A DNA stretch of 64,000 bases from GCA-2688775 sp035288865 (GCA_035288865.1 DATDZA010000035.1:1-64000), one strand, 5' to 3'; positions 50,270 through 58,817 are shown, counted from the stretch's first letter. Numbers and translations are program-made. The notes: generated from the sequence alone by a model not told the origin.

Positions 50270-51097
50270 ATGGCAGAAGCAATTCTTGGAAAAATTATTC
50301 AATGGGGTCTTTTACTTATTTTTCTATTCATCGTTATGTTTGCGTTTCTCAATCCAAAATTTGGCCTGATGCAGAAAATTGGAAAAGCATCACTAAGTTT
50401 TGAAAGATTTCTTCCCGACAGTCCAAGCAAAGATGTGGCTGCAGACCAATCCCTGCCAAAAGAAGCGACAAGCATCCAGCAAAGGTTTCTCAGTGAAATC
50501 TCAACATATTCTGACAAAAGCAATTGCCTGCTAAGATTTAGCGATCTTTCAGGCTTAGAGGATACAAAACTTGAACTTGTCAATTTCGAAGGCAAAATTT
50601 CTTCCAGAATTCAAAAACCTACAGGACAAAAGTTAAATCCCATTCCAACGGGAATAAATGTTCAGCTTTGCAAAATTAATGCAGAGGAGCTGTATAATTG
50701 CTGCCTTAAAAATAATGAAGCTACAGATTGTAGTAAGTGCGGCTCACAAATATACTCAACGATAAGTTCTGTGTTATTATCAAATGATAAAATTGTATTG
50801 AGCAGCCTTAAGTCTGGGGAGTATAATTATGCAAAAGGATTGATATTTAAGCCAACTGCAGATAGAACGTGTTTTATTCCTGTGTATTCAGGATGGTTTA
50901 CCAAACCCGGATGCGAGGCATCAGGGGATAAGTTAGATGATGATTGTATTACAGATATAGAGATAAAAATTTCAAATTGTGGGGAATCAAAGTCATGTAA
51001 ATCACCCAATCTCTGTGTATCTGCTCCTGAGTGTAGTGGCTCGGTAATAACAAACGAAGCATGCCAAAATGACCAAGTATGTTGCGCATTTAACTAA
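50270..51097 (+). CDS. Single-helix Cys-rich protein, 275 aa
   Basis: MAEAILGKIIQWGLLLIFLF is hydrophobic almost from the start, so this member has a signal-anchor rather than a clear KG/KA prepilin site. The external domain of about 245 residues ends in a dense Cys block (CGESKSCKSPNLCVSAPECS; CQNDQVCCAFN). CCLKNNEATDCSKCG in the middle adds more. Disulfide-stabilised surface protein is the inference. Neighbours on both sides are joined by TAAAATG. Confidence 0.62.
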   Translation: MAEAILGKIIQWGLLLIFLFIVMFAFLNPKFGLMQKIGKASLSFERFLPDSPSKDVAADQSLPKEATSIQQRFLSEISTYSDKSNCLLRFSDLSGLEDTKLELVNFEGKISSRIQKPTGQKLNPIPTGINVQLCKINAEELYNCCLKNNEATDCSKCGSQIYSTISSVLLSNDKIVLSSLKSGEYNYAKGLIFKPTADRTCFIPVYSGWFTKPGCEASGDKLDDDCITDIEIKISNCGESKSCKSPNLCVSAPECSGSVITNEACQNDQVCCAFN

Positions 51098-51098
51098 A

Positions 51099-51371
51099 AT
51101 GAAAAACAAAAGAGCTTCTGAATCAACGATATGGCTTGTTGTTGTAATTGCGCTTCTTTTACTTTTTTTCCTTATATATTCCGGAGTGCTTGGAAAACTT
51201 TACAATAAGATATTTTCAGGAACCAGTAAGCAAATAGACAGTACAAATGATGATGATAATGACGGCGTTGCAAATTTTATGGACAAATGCCCTGGAACAG
51301 ATACTGGTGAACCCGCAGACCAATCCGGATGTTCCTCGGGACAAAAAGAAAATAAGAATCCCTTAATCTAA
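51099..51371 (+). CDS. Pilin-like protein with TSP3-type calcium repeat, 90 aa
   Basis: MKNKRASESTIWLVVVIALL continues into LLFFLIYSG, a basic start, KRA, then a Glu and the helix. The head contains NDDDNDGVANFMDKCPGTDT, a thrombospondin type 3-like calcium-binding motif also found in the 1,974-residue protein, and a closing cysteine. The ATG follows TAA plus one A; an earlier in-frame Met inside the previous gene is not used. Calcium may stabilise contact between these two proteins. Confidence 0.65.
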   Translation: MKNKRASESTIWLVVVIALLLLFFLIYSGVLGKLYNKIFSGTSKQIDSTNDDDNDGVANFMDKCPGTDTGEPADQSGCSSGQKENKNPLI

Positions 51372-51372
51372 C

Positions 51373-52059
51373 ATGAACAAAAAGAAAGGAATGGCAATAG
51401 AGGCCCTTATGAGGATCATAATAGCAATCATACTTCTTTTTATAGCGATCAAGGTTGGCCAAAAAGTGGTAAGCATTTTTGCAGGAAGTGATGCGCCAAA
51501 GAGCCTCGAGGATTTTACACAAGAGCTTAATGACCCTAATTTTAAGAACGGTGACTCCAAATCTACTTTTGTGATTTTAGATCCTGATATGGCAGTAATC
51601 GGTTTCAGCAAAAGTGCCACGGAATTTAGATGCTATGGCTGTCTTAATGACAAAGAATATTCAGGCAAACTGATTTATTATTCAATGAAAAAGCCTGCTT
51701 ATTCTGAGTGCAGTGACAAGGCGTGCGCATGTGTTTGCTTAAGTGATTTTAGCGCTTTGCCTGCTTCAGAGGGAGAAGCAAGAGAGTTATACTGCAGAAA
51801 ATTTTATTGCAGGACATTAACAACAGATATTGCTTCTGATCTTTCGCTTCAAGGTCCAAGAAAAAGGTCTGGGGTGGATTTGCCTTCTTACCCTTATTGG
51901 CAAAATGGATTTATGTTTGTCAGGGCAACTAGTTCGAGTACACCTTCAAATGGAATGAATCCCCCCAACAGCGATAGAAAACAGGCAATCTGCATTGCAA
52001 AAATTAACAGAGGTGGAAATTTTTATTCTGCAGCACTTCCTTTGGCCTGCGCCAGCTAA
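51373..52059 (+). CDS. Pilin-like Cys-rich protein, 228 aa
   Basis: MNKKKGMAIEALMRIIIAII then LLFIAIKVG: KKKG, then MAIE with Glu at the fourth position, is close to a classical archaeal prepilin start. The 190-residue head has about ten cysteines, with CYGCLND and the run CSDKACACVCL. A long soluble head suggests a minor pilin. The stop is followed by a 41-nt spacer with AT-rich sequence before the next gene. Confidence 0.65.
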   Translation: MNKKKGMAIEALMRIIIAIILLFIAIKVGQKVVSIFAGSDAPKSLEDFTQELNDPNFKNGDSKSTFVILDPDMAVIGFSKSATEFRCYGCLNDKEYSGKLIYYSMKKPAYSECSDKACACVCLSDFSALPASEGEARELYCRKFYCRTLTTDIASDLSLQGPRKRSGVDLPSYPYWQNGFMFVRATSSSTPSNGMNPPNSDRKQAICIAKINRGGNFYSAALPLACAS

Positions 52060-52100
52060 TAAACAAAAATATTATAAATTGAGGATAAATTATTAATTCT

Positions 52101-52514
52101 ATGAAAAAAAGAGGACAGCTCGTAAATAAGGCTCTTATAGTTTTAATCACTTCTGCCGTAGTTATAATCACTTTTTATTCCGCTGGCAAAACGTATGGGA
52201 ACAAAGAAGCTTATTATAGGCTGGCTGTAGCTAAAGACATAGCGCTTACAATAGATTATTTGTATTCTATTCCGGGAGATGTGGAATTTATTTATCCCAA
52301 TGAAGTATCTGACTATGACATTGAAATAACAGATAATTCAGTAAGAGTTTATCAGCACGGTTCCGGAAAGCTTGACGCGACTGCTGGAATTTATGGGTAT
52401 GCTGGAACATCTTACGATAAAATAAACACATTTGTTTCAGGACCGAAATATATCGAGATTAAAAAAACAGGGAACACAATTACAGCGATTGGCCTGCAGG
52501 ATAAAACAATCTGA
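52101..52514 (+). CDS. Pilin-like protein, 137 aa
   Basis: MKKRGQLVNKALIVLITSAV continues to VIITFYSAG; KKRG-Q before the helix resembles a prepilin cut site. The head of about 105 residues has no cysteine and is beta-rich (DVEFIYPNEVSDYDIEITDN; YIEIKKTGNTITAIGLQ). It resembles, in layout only, the small beta proteins of secretion filaments. TATAAATTGAGG-type AT-rich DNA upstream may be a further promoter. Confidence 0.62.
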   Translation: MKKRGQLVNKALIVLITSAVVIITFYSAGKTYGNKEAYYRLAVAKDIALTIDYLYSIPGDVEFIYPNEVSDYDIEITDNSVRVYQHGSGKLDATAGIYGYAGTSYDKINTFVSGPKYIEIKKTGNTITAIGLQDKTI

Positions 52515-52525
52515 TTTAAAATACG

Positions 52526-53032
52526 ATGATACAAACTATTTTTACCAAATTCATAAAATCAAAAAAAGCAGAATCCCAGCTTTGGGCACCCGACACTATG
52601 CTTTTTTGGATACTTTATGGGATAGTACTGGGGTTTGTTGCGGTTTTTTTTGTTATAATTGTTGCAAAAACCGGCTCGGAACAAGCAACTATTTACGGCA
52701 ACCTTGAAAGCATGTATCTTTCGCAACGATTCCTTAAATCGCCTGAGTGTTTTTCGTATAAATATGATGGGATATTAATGGTCAATACAATAGATGCTAA
52801 AAAATTTACCAGTGAGCAGATAAATAGCTGCTACGACCCGAAGAATTTGGAAATGGCTGCATTTAGGATAACCCTGAGTTCAACTTTAATAAAATCTTTT
52901 GAGCCCGTGATGACGAAAAACTGGAATACTAATAGAGAATACGCGCAAAAACCTGCACCGTACAATGTATTAGTTTACTCTGATGGAAAATTTTACAATG
53001 GTGAGCTAACAATTGAGATACAAAATATCTAA
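52526..53032 (+). CDS. Pilin-like protein, 168 aa
   Basis: The N-terminus has 13 residues before SKKAESQLWAPDTMLFWILY, then GIVLGFVAVFFVIIVAK: KKA-ESQ before the helix, though the helix begins later than in its neighbours. The head has two cysteines (SPECFSYKYD; INSCYDPKN) that probably pair. It overlaps the next gene by 20 bases. No family is recognised. Confidence 0.62.
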   Translation: MIQTIFTKFIKSKKAESQLWAPDTMLFWILYGIVLGFVAVFFVIIVAKTGSEQATIYGNLESMYLSQRFLKSPECFSYKYDGILMVNTIDAKKFTSEQINSCYDPKNLEMAAFRITLSSTLIKSFEPVMTKNWNTNREYAQKPAPYNVLVYSDGKFYNGELTIEIQNI

Positions 53033-53534
53033 AAATAAAAAAGGGATAGGGATAGATGATGCATTGCCGCTTATAGTTTTTATACTTATTGCCGCTTTTG
53101 TAATTTTTGTTTTCCGCATATATGATAGCACAAAACTGGATAAAACAATCAAGAGCATTCAGCAGCCAAAAGACGAAATGTATGGCCACGAAATCCTGAT
53201 CAATTATCTGTCACAAACTGATTCGAAAGGCAACAGCAAAGCAAAAATTATTTCCGAGCTTTACGTTGGGGGGGAATATGACCAAATAAGTATAGATCTT
53301 CAGGCATATTTCAAATCCAAGCTTGAGCCAATAGCAAGATGGGACATTGATATTGTTACAGTATATAATGAAAATGTACTTTCTGTAAAAGGGGGATTTT
53401 CACCGAATGCAGACAAGCGCTTTATCAATTCAATAAAAATCCCAATTAATTCCCAAAAACCAAATTACCTTAGTATTCGACTTTTTATGTCAAGGGACTT
53501 GCCAATTGATTTTTATTCTGCAAAGGTTGGATAA
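53013..53534 (+). CDS. Pilin-like protein, 173 aa, TTG start
   Basis: The only plausible start is a TTG at 53013 with GGTGAG six bases upstream, inside the 3' end of the previous gene. SKNKKGIGIDDALPLIVFIL then IAAFVIFVF: KKG-IGIDD before the helix resembles the next protein (KKGIGLEWYM), so these two are related at the N-terminus. The head is about 130 residues with no cysteines, mixed alpha/beta. It is joined to the M15 peptidase gene by TAAAATG. Confidence 0.62.
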   Translation: MRYKISKNKKGIGIDDALPLIVFILIAAFVIFVFRIYDSTKLDKTIKSIQQPKDEMYGHEILINYLSQTDSKGNSKAKIISELYVGGEYDQISIDLQAYFKSKLEPIARWDIDIVTVYNENVLSVKGGFSPNADKRFINSIKIPINSQKPNYLSIRLFMSRDLPIDFYSAKVG

Positions 53535-53535
53535 A

Positions 53536-54669
53536 ATGCTAAGAAGAAACAAGAAAGGTATTGGATTAGAATGGTATATGCTTATTGTTGCAGTTTTCAT
53601 AGGTTTTACGACCTTTTTTGTATATCATTTCAGCGGCCAAAAGATAATGGATAATTTTATTGGTGATTATCAGTTTTCTATACTAAGGTCGGTTCAAGAA
53701 TCTGAAAAAACCCTCTTTTACGTCGACCAATCCGCCCAATATTCTCTTGAGCAGTCAGTCTACGATTTGGCAAATAGCGGCGGAGTTTCTGAAATTGAAA
53801 TCAGTGATGAAGAAAATTTTGCGGGCTACGAATGCGGAAAATATAATGATGCTTATGTATGGTATCAAGTGATAAAAAAAGACGGGAAGTATGATGCCCA
53901 AGAATGTTTTGATGAAAAATCTGCTGAAACAAATCTTGCTTACACGTTTAATCGAAACCTTGACAACTATCTTGTAAGTTATCCTGGCAATATACCAACT
54001 GATAACTATAAATATGAATTCAAAAATAATCTGGAGATAATCGGCCTTGCTGCATTGCCGGTTTATATTAATATTTTTAAAAAAGAAATACCGGAAGATT
54101 TCTCTACAGAAGCTCGCGAGATTAAGCCAAAACCCCTTGATGCCAAGCAGTTAGATAAAGACACCACAAAAAATTCTGAAGGATTCAGAGACTTTACAGG
54201 CACGGATTTGTGCGCCAAGGGCTCCCGATGCGTCCTTAAGGAAAATGCTTTCCAGCAGCTTGTGAAAGCGCAGGATGCTGCTGTAAAAAAAGGAATTTCG
54301 CTTGAAGTTTATTCTGCTTACAGATCATCGGAACAGCAGCAGGCACTATGGAACGGAGATACTCCGGAAAAATACGCAGACCGGTATAAAGACCCGACTG
54401 TAAGAATAAAATATGTCTGCGATCCAAAAGGTGGAGAGATCAAATGCCCCCACTTGAGCGGCAATGTTGTTGATATAAGATTGAAAGGAAAGACAACTAA
54501 AACAATGAACAGCGCTGAATGGAATATTTTGTACAGTATTATGACTTCAGCAGACTCAAACAAGCAGCCTTTGTGGGTTAAATACTCAAACGAGCCGTGG
54601 CATTTTGAGTGCTGCAATACACCAAGATACTCAAGAGCTATAGAAAAAGGAGTGACTTCAATAGTGTAA
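53536..54669 (+). CDS. Pilin-like stem fused to an M15 (VanY-like) peptidase domain
   Basis: 377 residues. MLRRNKKGIGLEWYMLIVAV is a pilin-like start and helix. About residues 40-200 form a stalk domain. Residues 215-377 match peptidase family M15 (D-alanyl-D-alanine or L,D-carboxypeptidase, VanY type): the AYRSSEQQQALWN segment, zinc ligands H306 and D313 in CPHLSGNVVDIRL, and E353 with H356 in EPWHFE, so the catalytic set is complete. M15 enzymes cut bacterial peptidoglycan cross-bridges or stems. Archaea lack murein, so the target would be a bacterium, or a host wall or pseudomurein. The protein would hold the enzyme outside the membrane. Confidence 0.82.
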   Translation: MLRRNKKGIGLEWYMLIVAVFIGFTTFFVYHFSGQKIMDNFIGDYQFSILRSVQESEKTLFYVDQSAQYSLEQSVYDLANSGGVSEIEISDEENFAGYECGKYNDAYVWYQVIKKDGKYDAQECFDEKSAETNLAYTFNRNLDNYLVSYPGNIPTDNYKYEFKNNLEIIGLAALPVYINIFKKEIPEDFSTEAREIKPKPLDAKQLDKDTTKNSEGFRDFTGTDLCAKGSRCVLKENAFQQLVKAQDAAVKKGISLEVYSAYRSSEQQQALWNGDTPEKYADRYKDPTVRIKYVCDPKGGEIKCPHLSGNVVDIRLKGKTTKTMNSAEWNILYSIMTSADSNKQPLWVKYSNEPWHFECCNTPRYSRAIEKGVTSIV

Positions 54670-54674
54670 ATAAA

Positions 54675-56453
54675 ATGGAAACAAAAGATTTAATTTTATT
54701 GCTGATGATTCCTGTAATGCTGGTAGGAATAATTACTTTTGTTAATAATAATTCCATAACTGGAAATGTTGTCGCTGAGCAATCTGATAATGAAAAAATT
54801 GGAACTTATTCCGTCATGCCTTCTTTCAGAGCAAAGATTGATTACAGTCTGCAGGATTATTCTGATTTAAAAATTAAATTAAAAACTGCAATTGATAAAT
54901 GCTTTGCAAGTAAGCAACAGGATGTCAAAGATTGCATCAGGACCGAAACAAATAAAGATGGATATAATTGGAATTGCAATGAAAAAGATTCTGACGTGCT
55001 TTACGATTTTACAGACAAGCTGAAAGAATGCATTAATCTTGAAAATGAAAATTATGTATGCAGGTTTTCTTTTGATTCAAGAGGCTTTCTGAACACGGAA
55101 AAACCTAAAAGAAATTTTGAGATTAAATTAACAAATTGGTATTATCCAAGAATAAAAGCTGAATTGTTTGAAGATGACGATATTCTTCTTGGGACAGAGT
55201 TTATTGAAGCAGGAAAACTGTTTTATACTGATTATGAAAACAAGGACAAGGAAAGTAAAAATTTAGATTCTATTACTATTAAAATTAATTATGAAGATGG
55301 AATTCCAGTTGTTACTGATTCACATGCAACTTTTAAAGATAAAAATATTGACAGGACAGTAGGATTAAGCAAAATATTTTTAATTTACAAATCCAAAGAA
55401 GGCATTAAATTCATCGACGAGCGTTTTGAGTCAAGCTTCAGAGGCCCAGAGCCTGCAAATACAATAATTGACCTGCCGCGCATGCAGGGTATTGATTTTT
55501 GCGCAAAAACGGGGAAAAAAGTTACTGCTTATGACGCCTCGGACGGAAAAGTTAAAGAACGGGAAATTGTTTACAAGTTTGCAATTATGCTGCCGAATCC
55601 TGTTCCTGCTCCCGTCGAGCTATTTGATGCAAAAGATAATCTGAAAGCCGAAAATTCTGCATTATTGGCCTGGGGAAAAGATTCGCAGGCAGGCATTAAA
55701 TCCTATTCAGTTTATTATTCAACGAAAGATTTTATTGATGTGGAGATGAGCGATATCAAAAAAGATAATGATATCAAAAAAGTTTCAATTTTAATTAATA
55801 ATCCAATCGAAATTGAAAAAGTTGATTTGGATAAATGCGAATTTAATCCGACCAATGAGCCCTGCAAATACAAGAATTATGGCAACCCATTGTTAAAAAA
55901 TAAATTGTATTACATTAAACCCGAAAATAAATTTGTTTATGTCCTTTCAGATGTTGATTTTAAAGACGAGACTGATTATAATATTGCAATCACCGCTGTA
56001 AATGATAAAAATGAGGAGATTGACAACGACAATTCAATAAAAGACAATAAGAATATTTTTGATATTGGAAAAAATTATCTTTGGTTCTCTTCAAATGATG
56101 ATTTGCCGCCTGCTAAAATAATTAATTTAAAAAAAGAAACAGGTTCGGATGGCAAGATAAAACTATTATGGGATTTGCCGACCAAAAACCTTGATGGAAC
56201 TGATTTGAGTGACCTTAAAGGATTTAATATCTATTACAGAAAATATCTTGTCGGGCCTTTTGTAATTGCGTCATCTAATATAGACTCATCTTTTTCTAAA
56301 AAGGAAATAAGAGTTTCTGATGCTGGGTGCAGCAGCTCACAGCCTCAATGCGGGTATGAGATGGAAGAATTGGCAAGCGGGCAGTATTTTATATCTGTTG
56401 CAGCATTTGACGATAAGAATAATGAATTCAAGGACACTGCGCAATTAACTTAA
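54675..56453 (+). CDS. Secreted or anchored FnIII-like protein, 592 aa
   Basis: METKDLILLLMIPVMLVGII is a signal-anchor, and NNNSITGNVVAEQSDN just behind is the ITGNVV pattern frequent in Woesearchaeota-like surface proteins. The rest is extracytoplasmic with FnIII-like segments: NSALLAWGKDSQAGIKSYSV then YYSTKDFID (about 330-355), and IKLLWDLPTKNLDGTDLSDL, then GFNIYYRKY (about 490-525). Scattered cysteines are present. The Met at 54675 lies six bases after the previous stop. It is the last gene of the cluster; its stop is followed by a 54-nt gap with the RPA promoter. Confidence 0.7.
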   Translation: METKDLILLLMIPVMLVGIITFVNNNSITGNVVAEQSDNEKIGTYSVMPSFRAKIDYSLQDYSDLKIKLKTAIDKCFASKQQDVKDCIRTETNKDGYNWNCNEKDSDVLYDFTDKLKECINLENENYVCRFSFDSRGFLNTEKPKRNFEIKLTNWYYPRIKAELFEDDDILLGTEFIEAGKLFYTDYENKDKESKNLDSITIKINYEDGIPVVTDSHATFKDKNIDRTVGLSKIFLIYKSKEGIKFIDERFESSFRGPEPANTIIDLPRMQGIDFCAKTGKKVTAYDASDGKVKEREIVYKFAIMLPNPVPAPVELFDAKDNLKAENSALLAWGKDSQAGIKSYSVYYSTKDFIDVEMSDIKKDNDIKKVSILINNPIEIEKVDLDKCEFNPTNEPCKYKNYGNPLLKNKLYYIKPENKFVYVLSDVDFKDETDYNIAITAVNDKNEEIDNDNSIKDNKNIFDIGKNYLWFSSNDDLPPAKIINLKKETGSDGKIKLLWDLPTKNLDGTDLSDLKGFNIYYRKYLVGPFVIASSNIDSSFSKKEIRVSDAGCSSSQPQCGYEMEELASGQYFISVAAFDDKNNEFKDTAQLT

Positions 56454-56507
56454 TTCCATTTGTTAGAACCAAAACTATTATAAATCATCTGAACTAACCT
56501 TATTCTT

Positions 56508-57500
56508 ATGATGAAGATTCCTTATGAAGAGATAGTTCTCAAAATAAATGAAAGCACGAAGATGCCTGCTTCTGAAATTGAAGAACGGGTGGAAAAAAAA
56601 TTAAAACAGCTTTCCGGGCTGATAAGCAAAGAAGGCGCTGCGCATATTGTTGCAAACGAGCTCGGTGTAAAAATCTTTGAGGTCTTGAGCGGAAAATTAC
56701 AGATTAAAAATGTTCTTAATGGAATGAGGGACGTTGAAACAATCGGAAAAGTCCTGCAGATTTTTGACATGAAAGAATTTGTTTCTGCGAAAGGAGCAGG
56801 AAAAGTGGCTTCACTTCTAATAGGAGATGAAACCGGCACAATCAGAGTTGTGATGTGGGGCACTCACGCAGACCACGCTGCCAGCATCGGGCAGGGCTTT
56901 ATTGTCAAAGTCATCGGCGGCTATGTGCGCGAGAATAATGGAAGAAAAGAAATACATCTGAATGACAGGAGCCAGCTGCTTATTAATCCAAAAGGTGAGA
57001 CTGTAGATAATGTTGCAATTGAATCCAGAGCCGGCAACAGAAAGGAAATCAGAGCGCTTGCAGAGAATGACAATGAAGTTGAGCTGCTTGGAACAGTTGT
57101 TCAGGTTTTTGACTTAAGGTTTTACGAAGTCTGCCCGAAATGCGGCAAGAGAGTAAAGCCGTCATCTGATTTATTTGCATGCGCTGAGCACGGAAATGTT
57201 ATGCCTGCATATTCTTATGTTTTGAATACTGTACTTGATGACGGGACAGAAACGATAAGATGTGTGTTTTTCCGTAATCTGGTTGAGAAATTACTGAAAT
57301 TAAATCAAGAACAGGTTTTGCATTTTAAAAGCGAGCCCGCTGAGTTCGAGGCAGCCAAGAATGAGCTGCTTGGCACAATTGTTAAATTAAACGGGCGAAC
57401 AAATAATAATTCTTTATTCAACCGCTTGGAATTTGTAGTGCAGAATGTTGACACAAATCCTAATCCTGAAGAAGAGATAAAGCGATTAAGCAATAACTAG
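56508..57500 (+). CDS. rpa: Replication protein A (single-strand DNA-binding), multi-OB
   Basis: 330 residues. The N-terminal 65 residues are helical; OB fold 1 at about 75-160 (VETIGKVLQIFDMKEFVSAK; VVMWGTHADHAASIGQGFIV); OB fold 2 from about 190 (VELLGTVVQVFDLRFYEV) holds an embedded zinc site CPKCGKRVKPSSDLFACAEH. This is the archaeal RPA (COG1599) layout. It binds single-stranded DNA in replication and repair. TTATAAAT at about 56476-56483 lies 25-32 nt before the ATG, giving a leaderless mRNA; ATG at 56508 or 56511 are both possible. Confidence 0.92.
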   Translation: MMKIPYEEIVLKINESTKMPASEIEERVEKKLKQLSGLISKEGAAHIVANELGVKIFEVLSGKLQIKNVLNGMRDVETIGKVLQIFDMKEFVSAKGAGKVASLLIGDETGTIRVVMWGTHADHAASIGQGFIVKVIGGYVRENNGRKEIHLNDRSQLLINPKGETVDNVAIESRAGNRKEIRALAENDNEVELLGTVVQVFDLRFYEVCPKCGKRVKPSSDLFACAEHGNVMPAYSYVLNTVLDDGTETIRCVFFRNLVEKLLKLNQEQVLHFKSEPAEFEAAKNELLGTIVKLNGRTNNNSLFNRLEFVVQNVDTNPNPEEEIKRLSNN

Positions 57501-57506
57501 ATTTTT

Positions 57507-57923
57507 CTAAAATCCCTTTTTCCAACCATTCGGAATTTTTACCTTATGCTTACATTTTTTATGGGCATATAACCCATTATACTCATAAACTTTCTTGCCC
57601 TTATATGTAAATGGATGTGTAAAACTTACAATAGTAAAATATTTTCCCAAGGAGTCAATTTTCTTATTGCAGACCGTACATTTTTTATATCTGAATTTTC
57701 TAAATTTCTTCAAAGATAATAGGCGCATGATTGCACCCTTTTCTGTTTTTAGTTTAGAAATGCAAGAATAGTTATGCTTTAAAATTGGCATATATTTCTT
57801 TTTTAGAATCTCTTTATACATATAACTATCGCAATCTATATCATTACATTTTCCTTCCAACGCCCAAATAACTTCTTCTAATTTCTCAGTTAAAAAGCAA
57901 TATTCTTCTTTAGTGTTATTCAT
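57507..57923 (-). CDS. Hypothetical zinc-site protein, 138 aa
   Basis: I do not recognise it. The first 70 residues are helical with cysteines at CFLTEK, CNDIDCDS and SCISKL. The C-terminal part is CTVCNKKIDSLGKYFTIVSF...YAHKKCKH, a C-x2-C...H-x2-C arrangement that probably holds a zinc ion, possibly a treble-clef knuckle. No catalytic HNH set is complete. It is convergent with rpa, 6 nt from its stop. CTTTAAATAC about 25 nt upstream is the promoter. It is A/T-rich and may be of mobile or viral origin. Confidence 0.55.
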   Translation of the reverse strand: MNNTKEEYCFLTEKLEEVIWALEGKCNDIDCDSYMYKEILKKKYMPILKHNYSCISKLKTEKGAIMRLLSLKKFRKFRYKKCTVCNKKIDSLGKYFTIVSFTHPFTYKGKKVYEYNGLYAHKKCKHKVKIPNGWKKGF

Positions 57924-57982
57924 TAAGATTAAGAGGCTAAACTTGTATTTAAAGATTGTACAACTGAAAATTCTCTATTTTA

Positions 57983-58036
57983 ATCTATATTTTCCAGTAT
58001 CAATGGACACTGGACATCTCCGCACAAGGTTTATAA
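57983..58036 (+). promoter_or_regulatory. Promoter A with TGGACACTGGACAT motif (Bro-N remnant)
   Basis: TGGACAC and TGGACAT stand in tandem (58004-58017), the second overlapping ACTGGACAT (58009-58017). Exactly 12 bases later comes the TATA-like TTTATAA (58030-58036). About 60 bases here align with promoter B at 58936-58998 at roughly three quarters identity. It drives the Bro-N fragment, whose ATG lies at 58044 or 58062. Confidence 0.7.
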
Positions 58037-58043
58037 GGGAATT

Positions 58044-58268
58044 ATGAATTTGAATTCTAAAATGAATGAAGAAAATGCATTGGTTGTGTTTCAGGACAAG
58101 AGGATAAGGAGAATATGGCATGATAATGAATGGTATTTTTCCGTTGTGGATGCAGTTGCTGCTTTAACAGAGAGCCTTGATTCTAAAGATTACTGGTATA
58201 GGCTCAAAAAGAGAGAGCAAGAGGCAGGTGTTGAGTTATCGACATTTTGTCGACAACTGATTTTATAA
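58044..58268 (+). pseudogene. Truncated Bro-N (phage antirepressor/DinD-like) gene fragment
   Basis: 74 residues. MNEENALVVFQDKRIRRIWH, then NEWYFSVVDAVAALTESLDS and YWYRLKKREQEAGVELSTFC match the N-terminal domain of Bro-N proteins, found in phage antirepressors and in RhuM/DinD-type genes beside restriction systems. Normal members run on after CRQLKL with DGK; here the frame meets TAA three codons later. The 3' end has been lost where it meets the hsdM fragment on the opposite strand. The promoter is still recognisable, so the stub could be expressed. Confidence 0.7.
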
Positions 58269-58817
58269 GCGGGCGCGGAGTGTAATACTCTCCGCCATTT
58301 CTGCCGGCATTGCCCATATTTTGAATTTTTGCTTCATACAAGTGGGACATTTCGTGTTTTTCAGCGTGAGAGCCAAAACGCAGCCCGTCAATCAAATTAA
58401 TTACTTCACGCAGATTATAGCCGCTTTGAATTCTATTTTTTAGTTCGCTAAAAATCTCACCAATCTTATATTGGATTGTATCTGCATTTTCCGCATTTAC
58501 TTTAAATTTTTTAAAATAAGGAAATAATTTATTATTGACAAAATCTGTTAAATCGTCCCCGGTAAGTGCTTTATGATGGTCTAACTTGCCATCTTTGCCT
58601 TTTGGCTTGCCCAAACGCCCCATTGAAACTCTAGGCTAATTATACTAACATAAGTTTTGCCTGTCAACTGCGCAGAGGTATGTTTTTCTTTTTCAAGGTC
58701 ATCAATATATTTTAAAAATAGAATCCAAGAAGTTTGCTCTATATAATCTAATTCACTGCTACAACCTGCATCTTTCCAAAGAACGTCATCTACATTCTTA
58801 AAAATTTGTTCAAACAT
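58204..58817 (-). pseudogene. hsdM: Frameshifted, truncated type I restriction methyltransferase (hsdM)
   Basis: The first 66 codons from 58817 (FKNVDDVLWKDAGCSSELDY, EQTSWILFLKYIDDLEKEKH) are the HsdM N-terminal domain. Around 58600-58610 the frame shifts: the match continues in another frame with GKPKGKDGKLDHHKALTGDD and IQSGYNLREVINLIDGLRFG, to NAGRNGGEYYTPRPLIKSVV. It ends at about 58255, before the S-adenosylmethionine-binding and NPPF motifs, so it cannot methylate. Intact HsdM is about 500 residues. No hsdS or hsdR was seen. It is joined tail to tail with the Bro-N remnant. Confidence 0.85.
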
